Part shown: positions 55,128 to 64,000 of the stretch, one piece after another
Layout of the letters: the number at the start of each line of letters is the position of its first letter
Numbering within the stretch: position 1 is the first letter of the stretch
Origin: Myroides pelagicus
Lineage (GTDB): Bacteria > Bacteroidota > Bacteroidia > Flavobacteriales > Flavobacteriaceae
Assembly (NCBI RefSeq): GCF_009711055.1
Contig: NZ_WMJY01000005.1
Location: 70,524-134,523, forward strand
Direction: 5' to 3'
DNA: 64,000 nucleotides
Program-made: the position numbers and the translations under genes
Notes under the pieces: model-generated
Seen by the model: only the letters and a program-made list of their open reading frames with translations
What the model was told of the DNA's origin: nothing
Databases searched by the model: none

Positions 55128-55150
55128 AAAGCAGTGTCTAGCACTGCTTT
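55128..55150 (-). terminator. Terminator of the SCO gene
   Basis: On the minus strand AAAGCAGTG - CTAGA - CACTGCTTT followed by TTTATT. 9-bp perfect stem. Confidence 0.82.
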
Positions 55151-55171
55151 CTCTATCCAAAGGAATTTATT

Positions 55172-55876
55172 TTATTTCTTCTTTTCATGCTCATATAGCC
55201 ATTGAATATCTTCCCATAGCTGTTGCATATTTTTATTTTCAGGATCCTCTGTATCAAAGTTTGTACCATCGTAAAAACCACGTATACGACCATCACTATC
55301 TACAAGTACAAAATTCTCTGTGTGAACCATATCATATAACTCTTCTGGAGATCCAGTCTTCACGGCTAAATAAGAATTTCGAGCGATATAATAAATATCT
55401 CTTTTATCACCTGTCACAAGATTCCAAATAGCGTCATCAGCACCTTTAGTTTCTGCATACTCTTTTAATACTTCAACCGTATCAATATCTGGTGTCACTG
55501 AGTGTGATAATAATTTAACGCCTGGTAAAGTCTTCACTTTCTCTTGTAACCAAACCATATTATCTCCCATTATAGGACAAATCGTTTGACAAGTAGTAAA
55601 AAAGAAATCTGCTACATAAATATGCCCACGGTAATCTTTCTCTGTAATGGTATCACCATTTTGATTTAAAAACTTAAATGAAGCGATACGGTGACGTTGC
55701 TTATTGGCTTTATGCTGAATAAGACTATCTACCATTTCAGGATTAACCATTGAAGGTGTATATACTGGAAGTGATTTTCTAATCTTCAATGCGGAATAAA
55801 ACATAGTCATTATCCCCGCACACAAAATGAAGAAAAAGAAAAAGAAAAGACGATACTTTTTGAAGAATTCGAACAT
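55172..55876 (-). CDS. SCO1/SenC family copper chaperone-like protein
   Basis: Membrane-anchored thioredoxin-fold protein that helps assemble Cu(A) of cytochrome oxidase. The N-terminal anchor is FFFFFFILCAGIMTMFYSAL; the copper site is FFFTTCQTICPIMG (Cys96, Cys100) with the distal His in DMVHTENFVLVD. 234 aa. The C-terminal ligand His is present, so copper binding is plausible. Confidence 0.9.
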   Translation of the reverse strand: MFEFFKKYRLFFFFFFILCAGIMTMFYSALKIRKSLPVYTPSMVNPEMVDSLIQHKANKQRHRIASFKFLNQNGDTITEKDYRGHIYVADFFFTTCQTICPIMGDNMVWLQEKVKTLPGVKLLSHSVTPDIDTVEVLKEYAETKGADDAIWNLVTGDKRDIYYIARNSYLAVKTGSPEELYDMVHTENFVLVDSDGRIRGFYDGTNFDTEDPENKNMQQLWEDIQWLYEHEKKK

Positions 55877-55992
55877 AGTGTTTTGAGTTTGTACAAACTT
55901 ACAAATTCACTCGTAAATAAAGGTTAAAGACATTATAAATACGACCTTTATAAAATATTCAACTCTAAATTATTATAACCAAAGATATTTTA

Positions 55993-56000
55993 TATTTTTG
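55993..56000 (+). promoter_or_regulatory. Candidate -7 box for the M13 peptidase gene
   Basis: TATTTTTG fits TAnnTTTG, 37 bases before the ATG. Confidence 0.4.
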
Positions 56001-56037
56001 TTACCATATCATTAATAAACGAAATGTATTTTATACT

Positions 56038-58092
56038 ATGAACAAAAAAGTATTATTAACTTCTGCTTTTGCAGTAGCTACTTTAGTAGCTTGTAAAGAG
56101 ACTAAAGAAGCAGATAAAGAAAACCATGGAATCACATTAGAGTACATGGATCAGTCTGTAAAACCAGGTGATGACTTCTTCCGTTATGTAAATGGAACTT
56201 GGTATGACAAAACAGAAATCCCAGGAGATAGAACTAGATGGGGAAGTTTTGATGAGCTAAGACAAAACACTGACAAAGATGCACTAGCTATCTTAGAAGA
56301 AGCCGTTACGAATCAAAAGTTAGACCCTAAATCTGATCAAGCTAAAGCAGTAGCCGTTTATGAAACGTATTTAGATGAGGCAACAAGAAACAAACTTGGA
56401 GTCGAACCATTAAAACCATATTTAGAGAAAATCAATGCATTAAATACAGCTGCTGATGTTGCAAAACTTATTGACGGTTTAGCTGATGAAGGTGGATTAG
56501 GTTTCTATTCTTCTTACGTTTATGCAGATGCAAAAGATTCTAAAGCAAACACAATTTACGTAAGCTTAGGAAGTCTTGGTCTTCCTGATCGTGACTACTA
56601 CGTTGAGGATAGCGCTGATATGAAAGAAAAACGCGATCAATATGTTGCACACGTAGCGCGTATGTTAGAAATGGCTGGAGATTCTAAAGAAGTTGCTTTA
56701 GCGAACGCTAACAAAGTATTAGCAATTGAAACTAAAATGGCAGAACCTCGTTTAACAAGAGTTGAAAGAAGAGATAGCCGCTTGACGTATAACCCAATGA
56801 CAATTGCTGAGTTACAACAGCTAACACCTGTTGTTGATTGGACTGCTTACTTTGATGCTAAAGGTTTGAAAAACATTGATAAAGTTGTTGTTTCTCAACC
56901 TAAATATATGAAAGCATTAAATGCTATTTTAGTAGATGGAAACATCGAAGATATCAAAGCGTATTTAAAATGGACTCTTGTAAATGGAAGTGCGAGTTAC
57001 TTATCTACGGATATGGAGAAAGCTAACTGGGAATTCTATTCTAAAACTTTACAAGGTGCTAAAGAACAACGTCCTGTAAAAGAAAGAGCTTTAGCTGTTG
57101 TTAATGGTACTGTTGGAGAAGCTTTAGGTCAGTTATATGTAGAGAAGAAATTCCCAGCTGAAGCTAAGGCAAAAGCACAGGCGATGATTAAAAATGTATT
57201 AACTGCTTTTGGTGAGCGTATTAAAGCTTTACCTTGGATGGCTGAAGAGACTAAAAAAGGTGCGCTAGAAAAACTTGGTACTACTACTGTAAAAATTGGA
57301 TACCCTGATAAATGGGAAGACTATTCAACAATGGCTATTAAATCACCTAAGGATGGTGGTAACCACTTCGAGAACATGAAGAATGCAGAAAGATGGGAAG
57401 TTGCTAAAAACAGTGCTGATTACGGACAACCTGTTGATAAATCTCGTTGGGGAATGTCTCCACAGACAGTAAATGCTTATTTCAACCCAATTTATAACGA
57501 GATTGTATTCCCTGCTGCTATCTTACAACCTCCTTTCTATGATTACAAAGCTGATGAAGCTATTAATTATGGGGGAATTGGAGCAGTAATTGGACATGAA
57601 ATCTCTCACAGTTTTGATGATTCAGGTGCTCGTTATGACAAAGATGGTAACTTAAACAACTGGTGGACTGATGCAGATTTAGAGCAATTTACTACTTTAG
57701 GAAACAAGTTAGCTGCGCAATACAGTGCTTTAGAGCCTCTTCCTGGAGTATTTGTTGACGGTAAATTTACATTAGGTGAAAACATCGGTGACTTAGGTGG
57801 GGTTAATGCTGCTTATGACGGTTTACAAATCTATCTTAAAGAAGCTGGTAACCCAGGTCTAATTGACGGATTTACACCAGAACAACGTTTCTTCATTTCA
57901 TGGGGAACTATCTGGAGAACTAAAGCTAGAGATGAAGCTATTAAAAACCAAGTAAAAACTGACCCTCACGCGCCAGGACACTACCGCGCTTATGTTCCTT
58001 TACAAAATGTTGATGCTTTCTATGACGCATTTGACATCAAAGAAGGTGATAAGTTATACATCAATCCAGAAGAAAGAGTTAAGATTTGGTAA
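56038..58092 (+). CDS. M13 family (neprilysin-like) metallopeptidase, lipoprotein
   Basis: A zinc endopeptidase with a lipoprotein signal (MNKKVLLTSAFAVATLVAC). The zinc motif is GHEISHSFDD (His520, Glu521, His524), the third ligand Glu is in LGENIGDLGG, and VNAYFNPIYNEIVFPAAIL is the family substrate-binding segment. 684 aa, a full-length M13 protein. It stands in its own unit with a promoter box and terminator. Substrate likely small peptides; PepO/PgPepO-like. Confidence 0.93.
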   Translation: MNKKVLLTSAFAVATLVACKETKEADKENHGITLEYMDQSVKPGDDFFRYVNGTWYDKTEIPGDRTRWGSFDELRQNTDKDALAILEEAVTNQKLDPKSDQAKAVAVYETYLDEATRNKLGVEPLKPYLEKINALNTAADVAKLIDGLADEGGLGFYSSYVYADAKDSKANTIYVSLGSLGLPDRDYYVEDSADMKEKRDQYVAHVARMLEMAGDSKEVALANANKVLAIETKMAEPRLTRVERRDSRLTYNPMTIAELQQLTPVVDWTAYFDAKGLKNIDKVVVSQPKYMKALNAILVDGNIEDIKAYLKWTLVNGSASYLSTDMEKANWEFYSKTLQGAKEQRPVKERALAVVNGTVGEALGQLYVEKKFPAEAKAKAQAMIKNVLTAFGERIKALPWMAEETKKGALEKLGTTTVKIGYPDKWEDYSTMAIKSPKDGGNHFENMKNAERWEVAKNSADYGQPVDKSRWGMSPQTVNAYFNPIYNEIVFPAAILQPPFYDYKADEAINYGGIGAVIGHEISHSFDDSGARYDKDGNLNNWWTDADLEQFTTLGNKLAAQYSALEPLPGVFVDGKFTLGENIGDLGGVNAAYDGLQIYLKEAGNPGLIDGFTPEQRFFISWGTIWRTKARDEAIKNQVKTDPHAPGHYRAYVPLQNVDAFYDAFDIKEGDKLYINPEERVKIW

Positions 58093-58106
58093 TCTTACTT
58101 CCTTAT

Positions 58107-58144
58107 AAAAATAAAAGGGTCTCGTACGAGACCCTTTTATTTTT
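58107..58144. terminator. Bidirectional terminator, M13 gene / S41 gene
   Basis: AAAATAAAAGGGTCTC (58107-58122) pairs with GAGACCCTTTTATTTT (58129-58144) around GTACGT-like symmetric centre. It lies between convergent genes. Confidence 0.9.
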
Positions 58145-58217
58145 ATATTATTCTATCTTATTTGTTTCTTAAGTTCATACTTAGTAAAAGAGTACTAAAA
58201 AAGTACATTCCCTAAAG

Positions 58218-59798
58218 CTACTGCTCTTTCATTTCATCTATTTTCTTCAACATAGGATCTTTCGTCAATATCCAGTTATAATACGCCTGATCTGACAACA
58301 ACTGTTTAATAAATTCCCCTGTTAAATAGAAATACACTTCTTCCTTTTGTTTGTCAAGTTGTAATTGGAGATTATGTATATGTAAAAACTTAATGTATCG
58401 ATTAATCAATTCCTTGTCATTCATTACTTTATTGACGATAGCCTCTTGGTCTAACACAATATAAGCCTCTCTAGCTTTGTCTAATTCCTCAAAGACAAAA
58501 TAGCTTGTGATTCCAGAGGACAAAACACTATAAATAGCTTCTGTACCATGATCACCTCTTAAAGGCACAAACCAATCTGGAACAATACCTCCCCCTCCAA
58601 ATACGATGCGCCCTTTCAGCGTTTTATACTTTAAGCTATCTGCCACTTTTATACTATCTGCTGCATATAGCTCTCCGTGTTCATAACGCGTTTTAAAATC
58701 ATGGTTATACACTTCTATACCTTTGTCATAAGGACGCTGTATGGAACGACCTGATGGTGTATAATAACGTGCTGTAGTCAATCGGATTGCAGACCCATCG
58801 CCTAGTTGCAACTCTCGTTGCACTAAGCCTTTTCCGAATGTACGTCTCCCCACTACTATCCCTCTATCATTATCTTGTATTGCTCCTGCTATAATCTCAC
58901 TTGCTGAAGCACTATTCTCATTGACTAAAACATAAATAGGGGCTTTCGTAAATAGACCTTTCCCTTGAGCATAGGTAATCTTTTCAATTCCCTTCTTACT
59001 AACTGTTTTGACGATAATTTGTCCTTCAGTTAATACATCTTCTAAGATATCTGTTGCTACACTTAAATAACCTCCGCCGTTATCTCTTAAATCTAAAACT
59101 AACCCTTTGATGTTTTGCTTTTTCAGATCTTCTAATGCCTTTTTAAACTCCGTATAGGTTGTACCCGAAAATCGATTAATCTTTACGTAACCAAGAGCGT
59201 TCGATAACTTTAGAGCCACATCAACACTTTTGATAGGTATAACATTGCGAACGACTGGTACTTCAATGACTGCTTTAGTCATAGGGCGATAAACAGATAA
59301 TAGTGCCTTCGAACCTTCCGCCCCTCTCAGTCGAACTCCCACAGTATCACTTGTAATTTCCTTTCCTACAATCGAATGCTTATCTACCGCTATGATTCGG
59401 TCGCCACCAATAATCCCACCGTTCGCTGCTGGTCCATTGGGAATACTCTTAATTACCGATAAGGAGTCCTTATATAGATAATAATTAATCCCAATACCGA
59501 CAAAGCTCCCCTGCATCGATTCAGATACCCACTGCATTTCATCATTGGCAATATAAACAGAATGAGGATCTAATTGTTCTAAAATATTTGTCACCGTATT
59601 ATCAACAATCGAATCTGTGTTGACATTGTCCACATACTCTTGATCGATAAAATCGATTAGTCTATTCAGCTTCAACTTATTATGATTGGTAAAATACATC
59701 CCTTTTGCCCGATAAGAGGCAGACGTAATAAAGCCCCCTAGAAGTATCCCTAAAGAAAGAGCAATTGAAATAATAAGTGGCCAAAAAAACTTCTTCAT
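58218..59798 (-). CDS. C-terminal processing peptidase, S41 family
   Basis: Periplasmic serine protease with an N-terminal membrane anchor (FFWPLIISIALSLGILLGGF). A PDZ domain (about 100-190: ESMQGSFVGIGINYY, PNGPAANGGIIGGDRI) precedes the catalytic domain with Ser in VNENSASASEII and Lys in GRRTFGKGLVQ. 526 aa. It starts 4 bases after the deaminase gene's stop, so they form a unit. CtpA-like. Confidence 0.92.
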   Translation of the reverse strand: MKKFFWPLIISIALSLGILLGGFITSASYRAKGMYFTNHNKLKLNRLIDFIDQEYVDNVNTDSIVDNTVTNILEQLDPHSVYIANDEMQWVSESMQGSFVGIGINYYLYKDSLSVIKSIPNGPAANGGIIGGDRIIAVDKHSIVGKEITSDTVGVRLRGAEGSKALLSVYRPMTKAVIEVPVVRNVIPIKSVDVALKLSNALGYVKINRFSGTTYTEFKKALEDLKKQNIKGLVLDLRDNGGGYLSVATDILEDVLTEGQIIVKTVSKKGIEKITYAQGKGLFTKAPIYVLVNENSASASEIIAGAIQDNDRGIVVGRRTFGKGLVQRELQLGDGSAIRLTTARYYTPSGRSIQRPYDKGIEVYNHDFKTRYEHGELYAADSIKVADSLKYKTLKGRIVFGGGGIVPDWFVPLRGDHGTEAIYSVLSSGITSYFVFEELDKAREAYIVLDQEAIVNKVMNDKELINRYIKFLHIHNLQLQLDKQKEEVYFYLTGEFIKQLLSDQAYYNWILTKDPMLKKIDEMKEQ

Positions 59799-59802
59799 AT
59801 CA

Positions 59803-60231
59803 TTAGTCTAAAGTTGCTAAATGAACTACCTCAACACCAGCCTTTACGAGGAATTCAACTCCCTCCAAATCCTTATATCCTTCCAAGTAAACGACGCGCT
59901 TTATCCCAGCTTGATGAATCAACTTACTACAGTCTTTACAAGGAGACATCGTTATATACAGCGTAGCATCTTGACAACTTTGCGTTGAACGTGCTACTTT
60001 TAAGATTGCATTTGCTTCCGCGTGCAACACATACCAGTGAGTCGTATCATTTTCATCTTCACAGCAATTCTCAAAACCACTTGGCGTGCCATTGTATCCG
60101 TCTGATATAATCATGCGATCCTTCACAATGATAGCGCCAACTTTCTTGCGTTTACAATAAGACAACTGCCCCCACTCCTTTGCCATTTTCAAATAAGCTT
60201 TATCGTATTTACTGACTTTTGGTGTATTCAT
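59803..60231 (-). CDS. dCMP/cytidine deaminase family protein
   Basis: Zinc-dependent deaminase, probably dCMP deaminase (ComEB-like), providing dUMP. Zinc/catalytic residues are VLHAEANAIL (His, Glu) and MSPCKDCSKLI (two Cys). The N-terminal KKVGAIIVKD...ISDGYNGTPSGFENC segment is typical of dCMP deaminases. 142 aa. Confidence 0.9.
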   Translation of the reverse strand: MNTPKVSKYDKAYLKMAKEWGQLSYCKRKKVGAIIVKDRMIISDGYNGTPSGFENCCEDENDTTHWYVLHAEANAILKVARSTQSCQDATLYITMSPCKDCSKLIHQAGIKRVVYLEGYKDLEGVEFLVKAGVEVVHLATLD

Positions 60232-60440
60232 ATTGATTGTGTTCTTTTTCTTACTATAATTATATAAGCAAAAATAAGTATAAGTTTAAAATATCTGACC
60301 TTACTCCTCTATTCATTTAAAAAAGAAGAAAAAAACCAACTCCAAGCTCAATACTTTTTTATAAAAATTAACAAGTTTTAAATAAATAATCACTAAATTA
60401 AACATATAAAATAACAACCAACAATTTAACACTCGATAAG

Positions 60441-60866
60441 ATGGCATATTCAGATTTATTTGATGCGGGATTCAAGGATCGTAACAGAGGCCATTTTGCC
60501 TCTATTGTAAGAGTTGCCTTAACCAATGGACACATTAGTGAAGAAGAAAAGAAGTTCATTGACCAACTAGCGATACGACTGGACATATCAGAAGAAGATT
60601 ATAGCAAAATACTGAAAAATCCAGAGTCATATCCTATTAATCCCCCTTACCTAGAAATTAATAGAATTGAGCGACTGTACGATCTAGCTCGAATGGTTTA
60701 CGTTGATAACGTACTAGGTAAGAAACAAAAGGATATATTGCGCAAATTCGCTGTTGCACTAGGCTTTACTACAAATGTTGACTACATAGTCGACAAAGCA
60801 CTATCTCTACTTGTGCTAAATGCAGATTTAGACACTTTTATTGATAAAATAAAAACAAAGAAATAA
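60441..60866 (+). CDS. TerB family protein
   Basis: A 141-aa all-helical TerB (tellurite resistance/DUF533-type) domain. The ISEEEKKFIDQLAIRLDIS segment is the family signature, with Asp/Glu residues that may bind metal. Despite the name, no other ter genes are nearby. Function here unknown. Confidence 0.8.
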   Translation: MAYSDLFDAGFKDRNRGHFASIVRVALTNGHISEEEKKFIDQLAIRLDISEEDYSKILKNPESYPINPPYLEINRIERLYDLARMVYVDNVLGKKQKDILRKFAVALGFTTNVDYIVDKALSLLVLNADLDTFIDKIKTKK

Positions 60867-60870
60867 CAAA

Positions 60871-60902
60871 AAAAGCGATGTGCTAGAATACACATCGCTT
60901 TT
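60871..60902. terminator. Bidirectional terminator, terB / fbp
   Basis: AAAAGCGATGTG - CTAGAATA - CACATCGCTTTT, perfect 12-bp stem between convergent genes. Confidence 0.9.
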
Positions 60903-60925
60903 ATATTATTACCAAAAACAGAAGC

Positions 60926-61942
60926 CTATTTTGCAGGATATTGACTCATAAACTCTTCCGCTTTTTCTACCATGTTTTTACTTCCACAGAAGAAAGGTAC
61001 GCGTTGGTGTAATTCGGTTGGCTCTATATCCATTATTCTAGAATATCCGTCTGACGCCTTACCTCCAGCTTGTTCGATAATGTAAGCAATTGGATTACAT
61101 TCGTACAATAATCTTAACTTTCCTTTAGGCGCTTTCGTGCTCGTTGGGTAGATATAAATACCCCCTTTAAGAATATTTCTATGGATATCCGATACTAAAC
61201 TTCCTATATAACGTGATGTATAAGGACGCTCTCCCTCTTCAGCTTGACAATACTTAATATAGTCTTTTACGCCTTGTGGAAAATGCACATAGTTCCCTTC
61301 GTTTATTGAATAGATATTACCATCTTCTTTAATCTTCATGTTGGGATGAGACAAATAGAACGTACCGATTGCTGGGTTAAGTGTAAACCCATTAACTCCA
61401 TTCCCAGTAGTGTACACTAACATCGTAGAAGAGCCATAAACAATATAACCTGCAGCAACTTGGTTTGCCCCTTTTTGCAAGAAATCTTCTTGAGTAACTG
61501 GTGTCCCTATTGGTGTAACTCTTCTGTAAATTGAGAAAATAGTTCCCACTGAAACATTTACATCAATATTAGAAGACCCATCTAACGGATCCATAAGGAC
61601 AACGTATTTATTCTCGTTATTTCCCTTTTTTCCTTGTATCGCAATGAAGTCATCTTCCTCTTCAGAAGCAATTCCACAAACAATCTCTCGATTTACTAAT
61701 GTTTTGATAAATACCTCATTAGCATAAACGTCTAACTTTTGTTGTTGTTCACCTTGGACATTCTCTTTTCCAAAAGCCCCCACGATGTCAACTAAACCTG
61801 CTTGATTAACTTGATGACTTACGACTTTAGCAGCTAATCTTAAAGAGTTGATTAATCGAGTAAACTCACCAGAAGAATACATAAAATCTTCTTGCTTGTC
61901 AATGATAAACTCTCCTAAAGTCTGATTTCTTTCTGTTGTCAT
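60926..61942 (-). CDS. fbp: Fructose-1,6-bisphosphatase, class I
   Basis: Gluconeogenic phosphatase. The metal/substrate motif is [36 protein letters not shown] and [10 protein letters not shown] are conserved. 338 aa. The fbp-GNAT-lysC neighbourhood is what I recall from Flavobacteriaceae. Confidence 0.95.
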   Translation of the reverse strand: MTTERNQTLGEFIIDKQEDFMYSSGEFTRLINSLRLAAKVVSHQVNQAGLVDIVGAFGKENVQGEQQQKLDVYANEVFIKTLVNREIVCGIASEEEDDFIAIQGKKGNNENKYVVLMDPLDGSSNIDVNVSVGTIFSIYRRVTPIGTPVTQEDFLQKGANQVAAGYIVYGSSTMLVYTTGNGVNGFTLNPAIGTFYLSHPNMKIKEDGNIYSINEGNYVHFPQGVKDYIKYCQAEEGERPYTSRYIGSLVSDIHRNILKGGIYIYPTSTKAPKGKLRLLYECNPIAYIIEQAGGKASDGYSRIMDIEPTELHQRVPFFCGSKNMVEKAEEFMSQYPAK

Positions 61943-61988
61943 TTTAAAAATGATTCTTTAGTTGTGTCTTTAATTCTGCAAATATCGT

Positions 61989-61996
61989 TAATTTTG
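61989..61996 (+). promoter_or_regulatory. Candidate -7 box for GNAT-lysC
   Basis: TAATTTTG fits TAnnTTTG, 43 bases before the GNAT ATG. Confidence 0.4.
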
Positions 61997-62038
61997 TTAT
62001 TCCACAGAAGATTATAGCTAACTAAAATCAAATAAACT

Positions 62039-62506
62039 ATGAATATCCGAAAAGCCACGTCTGCAGACATGCCGCGTGTTTTAGAATTAATACAAGAACT
62101 TGCTCTTTTTGAGAAAGAACCTGATGCTGTAGTAATTACTGTTGACGACCTCATAAGAGATGGTTTTGGAGCACAACCTTTGTTTGAGGTTATCGTTGCT
62201 GAAGTAAATCAAGTCATCGTAGGTATGGCATTATACTATAATCGCTATTCTACTTGGAAAGGTAAAACGATACATCTTGAAGATTTAATCGTCAGTAAAG
62301 AACACAGGGGAACGGGTGCCGGTAGCGCATTATACAACCAAATCATGCACATCGCCAAAGAGCAAGGTGTAAAAAGAGTGGAATGGGTAGTCCTTAACTG
62401 GAACACACCCGCTATTGAATTCTATAAAAAATCAGGAGCTACAGTCTTAGAAGACTGGTACACTGTACAATTAGACGAAAACGGAATAAACAATATTATC
62501 AAATAA
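62039..62506 (+). CDS. GNAT family N-acetyltransferase
   Basis: A 155-aa GNAT fold protein with the acetyl-CoA loop EHRGTGAGSALYNQI (QxxGxG/A type, here HRGTGAG). IHLEDLIVSKEHRG and WNTPAIEFYKKSGA are typical of the diamine/small amine acetyltransferase (SSAT-like) group. Substrate unproven. It starts 7 bases upstream of lysC. Confidence 0.88.
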   Translation: MNIRKATSADMPRVLELIQELALFEKEPDAVVITVDDLIRDGFGAQPLFEVIVAEVNQVIVGMALYYNRYSTWKGKTIHLEDLIVSKEHRGTGAGSALYNQIMHIAKEQGVKRVEWVVLNWNTPAIEFYKKSGATVLEDWYTVQLDENGINNIIK

Positions 62507-62513
62507 TTAATCC

Positions 62514-63767
62514 ATGAGGGTATTCAAATTTGGGGGAGCCTCAGTACGTGACGCTGAAAATGTAAGAAATGTTTGTCAAGTATTGCAAACAATTGGATAT
62601 GAAGATTGTCTTATCGTAGCATCAGCTATGGGTAAAACAACGAATGCACTAGAGACAGTTGTACATAACTATTTTCAAAATAGATTTGATCTAGCTGAGT
62701 CAGTAGATCTTGTCAAAGAATATCACTTTGCTATAGTGGAAGAGTTATTTCCAAATAAGGAGCACGACATTTACAATAGATTAAAAGAGTTGTTCGATTC
62801 TATCACCTACTTTTTACTAAACAATAAATCTCCGAACTACAACTTCGTTTACGATCAAATCGTTAGTCAAGGTGAAATTATATCGACAATTATCTTACAC
62901 CATTTTTTACTAGACTCCAATATTGTAAATGAATGGGTAGATGCGCGAAATTTAATCAAGACGGATACCACTTATAGAGATGCTAATGTAAACTGGAATG
63001 TTACAGTAGAAAATATCAAACGCGAAATAAACAGACCTACCCTTTGTATTACCCAAGGGTTTATTGGTTCTGATTACAATGGATTCTCTACAACTATTGG
63101 TCGAGAAGGATCTGATTATTCCGCAGCTATTTTTGCCTATGCGATAGAAGCACAAAGTGTCACTATTTGGAAAGACGTACCCGGTGTGCTCAACGCTGAT
63201 CCACGTTACTTCAATGAAACTGTTCTGTTGGAGCATATTTCTTATCAAGAAGCAATTGAATTGGCCTTTTATGGCGCTTCAGTCATTCACCCAAAAACTT
63301 TACAGCCCCTTAGACAGAAAGAAATACCTCTTTTTGTTAAGTCTTTTATAAATCCATCCTTAGCAGGAACAAATGTATCAAAAGGAGCTCCATTGACTCC
63401 TGAGGTTCCTTGCTTTATCGTTAAGAAAAACCAATTGCTAATTTCTCTTTCTTCCAAAGACTTTTCGTTCATTATGGAGCAAAATATTAGTGATATATTC
63501 AAGTTGTTCTGTGAATACAACATAAAAGTGAATGTAATCCAAAACTCAGCGATTAGTTTCTCGGTCTGCGTAGAAGATAAGTTTAATCTATTCGAAGACC
63601 TAAGATTGCGTCTAATCAATGATTATAAAGTAAGCTATAACGAAAATGTATCACTGTACACCGTTCGTCATTTTGACCAATATTCAGCAGACAAAATATT
63701 GAAAGATAAAACACTACTACTTAAACAAGTAAATAGAGAGACAATGCAGATTGTCACTAAAGAATAA
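62514..63767 (+). CDS. lysC: Aspartate kinase
   Basis: Phosphorylates aspartate, committing it to lysine, threonine and methionine. VFKFGGASVRDAENV is the N-terminal motif; TQGFIGSDYNGFSTTIGREGSDYSAA and WKDVPGVLNADPR are catalytic; EAIELAFYGASVIHPKTL is the domain hinge. A C-terminal region of ~120 aa looks like an ACT pair. 417 aa, monofunctional. Confidence 0.93.
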   Translation: MRVFKFGGASVRDAENVRNVCQVLQTIGYEDCLIVASAMGKTTNALETVVHNYFQNRFDLAESVDLVKEYHFAIVEELFPNKEHDIYNRLKELFDSITYFLLNNKSPNYNFVYDQIVSQGEIISTIILHHFLLDSNIVNEWVDARNLIKTDTTYRDANVNWNVTVENIKREINRPTLCITQGFIGSDYNGFSTTIGREGSDYSAAIFAYAIEAQSVTIWKDVPGVLNADPRYFNETVLLEHISYQEAIELAFYGASVIHPKTLQPLRQKEIPLFVKSFINPSLAGTNVSKGAPLTPEVPCFIVKKNQLLISLSSKDFSFIMEQNISDIFKLFCEYNIKVNVIQNSAISFSVCVEDKFNLFEDLRLRLINDYKVSYNENVSLYTVRHFDQYSADKILKDKTLLLKQVNRETMQIVTKE

Positions 63768-63770
63768 TAC

Positions 63771-63797
63771 AAAAAGAGAGCAATATGCTCTCTTTTT
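63771..63797. terminator. Bidirectional terminator after lysC
   Basis: AAAAAGAGAGCA - ATA - TGCTCTCTTTTT, between lysC and the convergent partial gene. Confidence 0.9.
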
Positions 63798-63812
63798 TAT
63801 TAAAGACAAACC

Positions 63813-64000
63813 TTAAAAGTTTTCTTCATTTTTTGTTACAATATACAATAATACAAAGTCTACGAAGACCGTAGATAATAGGGCGATATAAAAGAATGGA
63901 TCCTTTAAATAGTTAGCATAGTCAACTATACTAACCGTATTACCAATAAAGTAAAACTTATATAAACTTAGATTCAACAAATAAATGCAACAGCATTTAA
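63813..64000 (-). CDS. C-terminal 61 residues of a membrane protein
   Basis: An open minus-strand frame enters from the right edge and ends at TAA 63813-63815. It reads LSLYKFYFIGNTVSIVDYAN then a hydrophobic helix (FFYIALLSTVFVDFVLLYIV) and a charged tail TKNEENF. A bidirectional terminator lies 15 bases beyond. No family is recognised from the fragment. Confidence 0.5.
   Translation of the reverse strand, partial: KCCCIYLLNLSLYKFYFIGNTVSIVDYANYLKDPFFYIALLSTVFVDFVLLYIVTKNEENF

Noticed and set aside
60441..60866. Tellurite-resistance locus
   Set aside because: A single TerB-domain gene without other ter genes; the name alone does not support it.
1..64000. CRISPR array, prophage, integrase or toxin-antitoxin pair
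   Set aside because: No regularly spaced repeats, phage structural genes, integrase or recognisable toxin-antitoxin genes were seen.

Overview
The window is low-GC, densely coded chromosomal DNA from the Bacteroidota, class Flavobacteriia. Myroides/Flavobacterium-like is an inference from gene content and remembered protein similarity. Supporting signs are repeated matches to the Bacteroidota promoter (-33 TTTG, -7 TAnnTTTG), very few Shine-Dalgarno sequences, a 14-gene nuo operon whose NuoG lacks the molybdopterin-like domain, a trpEGDCFBA operon, a split MBL/rhodanese sulfur enzyme and an HTTM membrane protein. I see no phage, integrase, intact transposase or CRISPR array.

Layout, 1-16 kb: the end of a retropepsin-like protease gene, then tatD, an acyltransferase, ansA and tRNA-Ser(GGA). 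On the minus strand follow a Dabb protein, tyrA and an MBL-rhodanese fusion. A divergent two-component pair (NarL-like regulator, TPR lipoprotein histidine kinase) is followed by asd, recJ, an OsmC protein, rsmI and an acidic protein of unknown function, then tdk and an MFS transporter. 16-26 kb: a small secreted Cys-containing protein, an enoyl-CoA hydratase, an outer-membrane barrel, queD, lpxH, HTTM/ribF, a secreted endonuclease/phosphatase-fold protein, and a minus-strand set of ECF sigma factor, 77-aa protein and MscS-like channel. 26-32 kb: ribE and pdxA are divergent, followed by the translation and lipid block yceD-rpmF-fabH-accB-accC and a cold-shock gene.

32-45 kb is one complete respiratory complex I operon, nuoA to nuoN, behind a near-perfect promoter whose -33 box sits in an inverted repeat. 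45-52.4 kb holds an intergenic repeat, a decayed minus-strand reading frame, and the complete tryptophan operon behind a sequence-evident attenuator: a 28-codon leader peptide with five Trp codons, a 14-bp terminator hairpin, and a leader segment able to pair with the hairpin's 5' arm. 52.4-64 kb holds ferrous iron uptake (feoA, feoB and a 43-aa Cys-rich membrane peptide), a SCO protein, an M13 lipoprotein peptidase, an S41 protease, a dCMP deaminase, a TerB protein, fbp, a GNAT acetyltransferase, lysC and the end of a membrane-protein gene.

Most genes are housekeeping. The less ordinary signals are regulatory or non-coding: the trp leader, two copies of a ~110-bp dispersed repeat 21.5 kb apart, dyads at the nuo and queD promoters, a possible structured RNA near 17.2 kb, and the sigma/77-aa/MscS trio. 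I do not see a convincing new defence or biosynthetic system.
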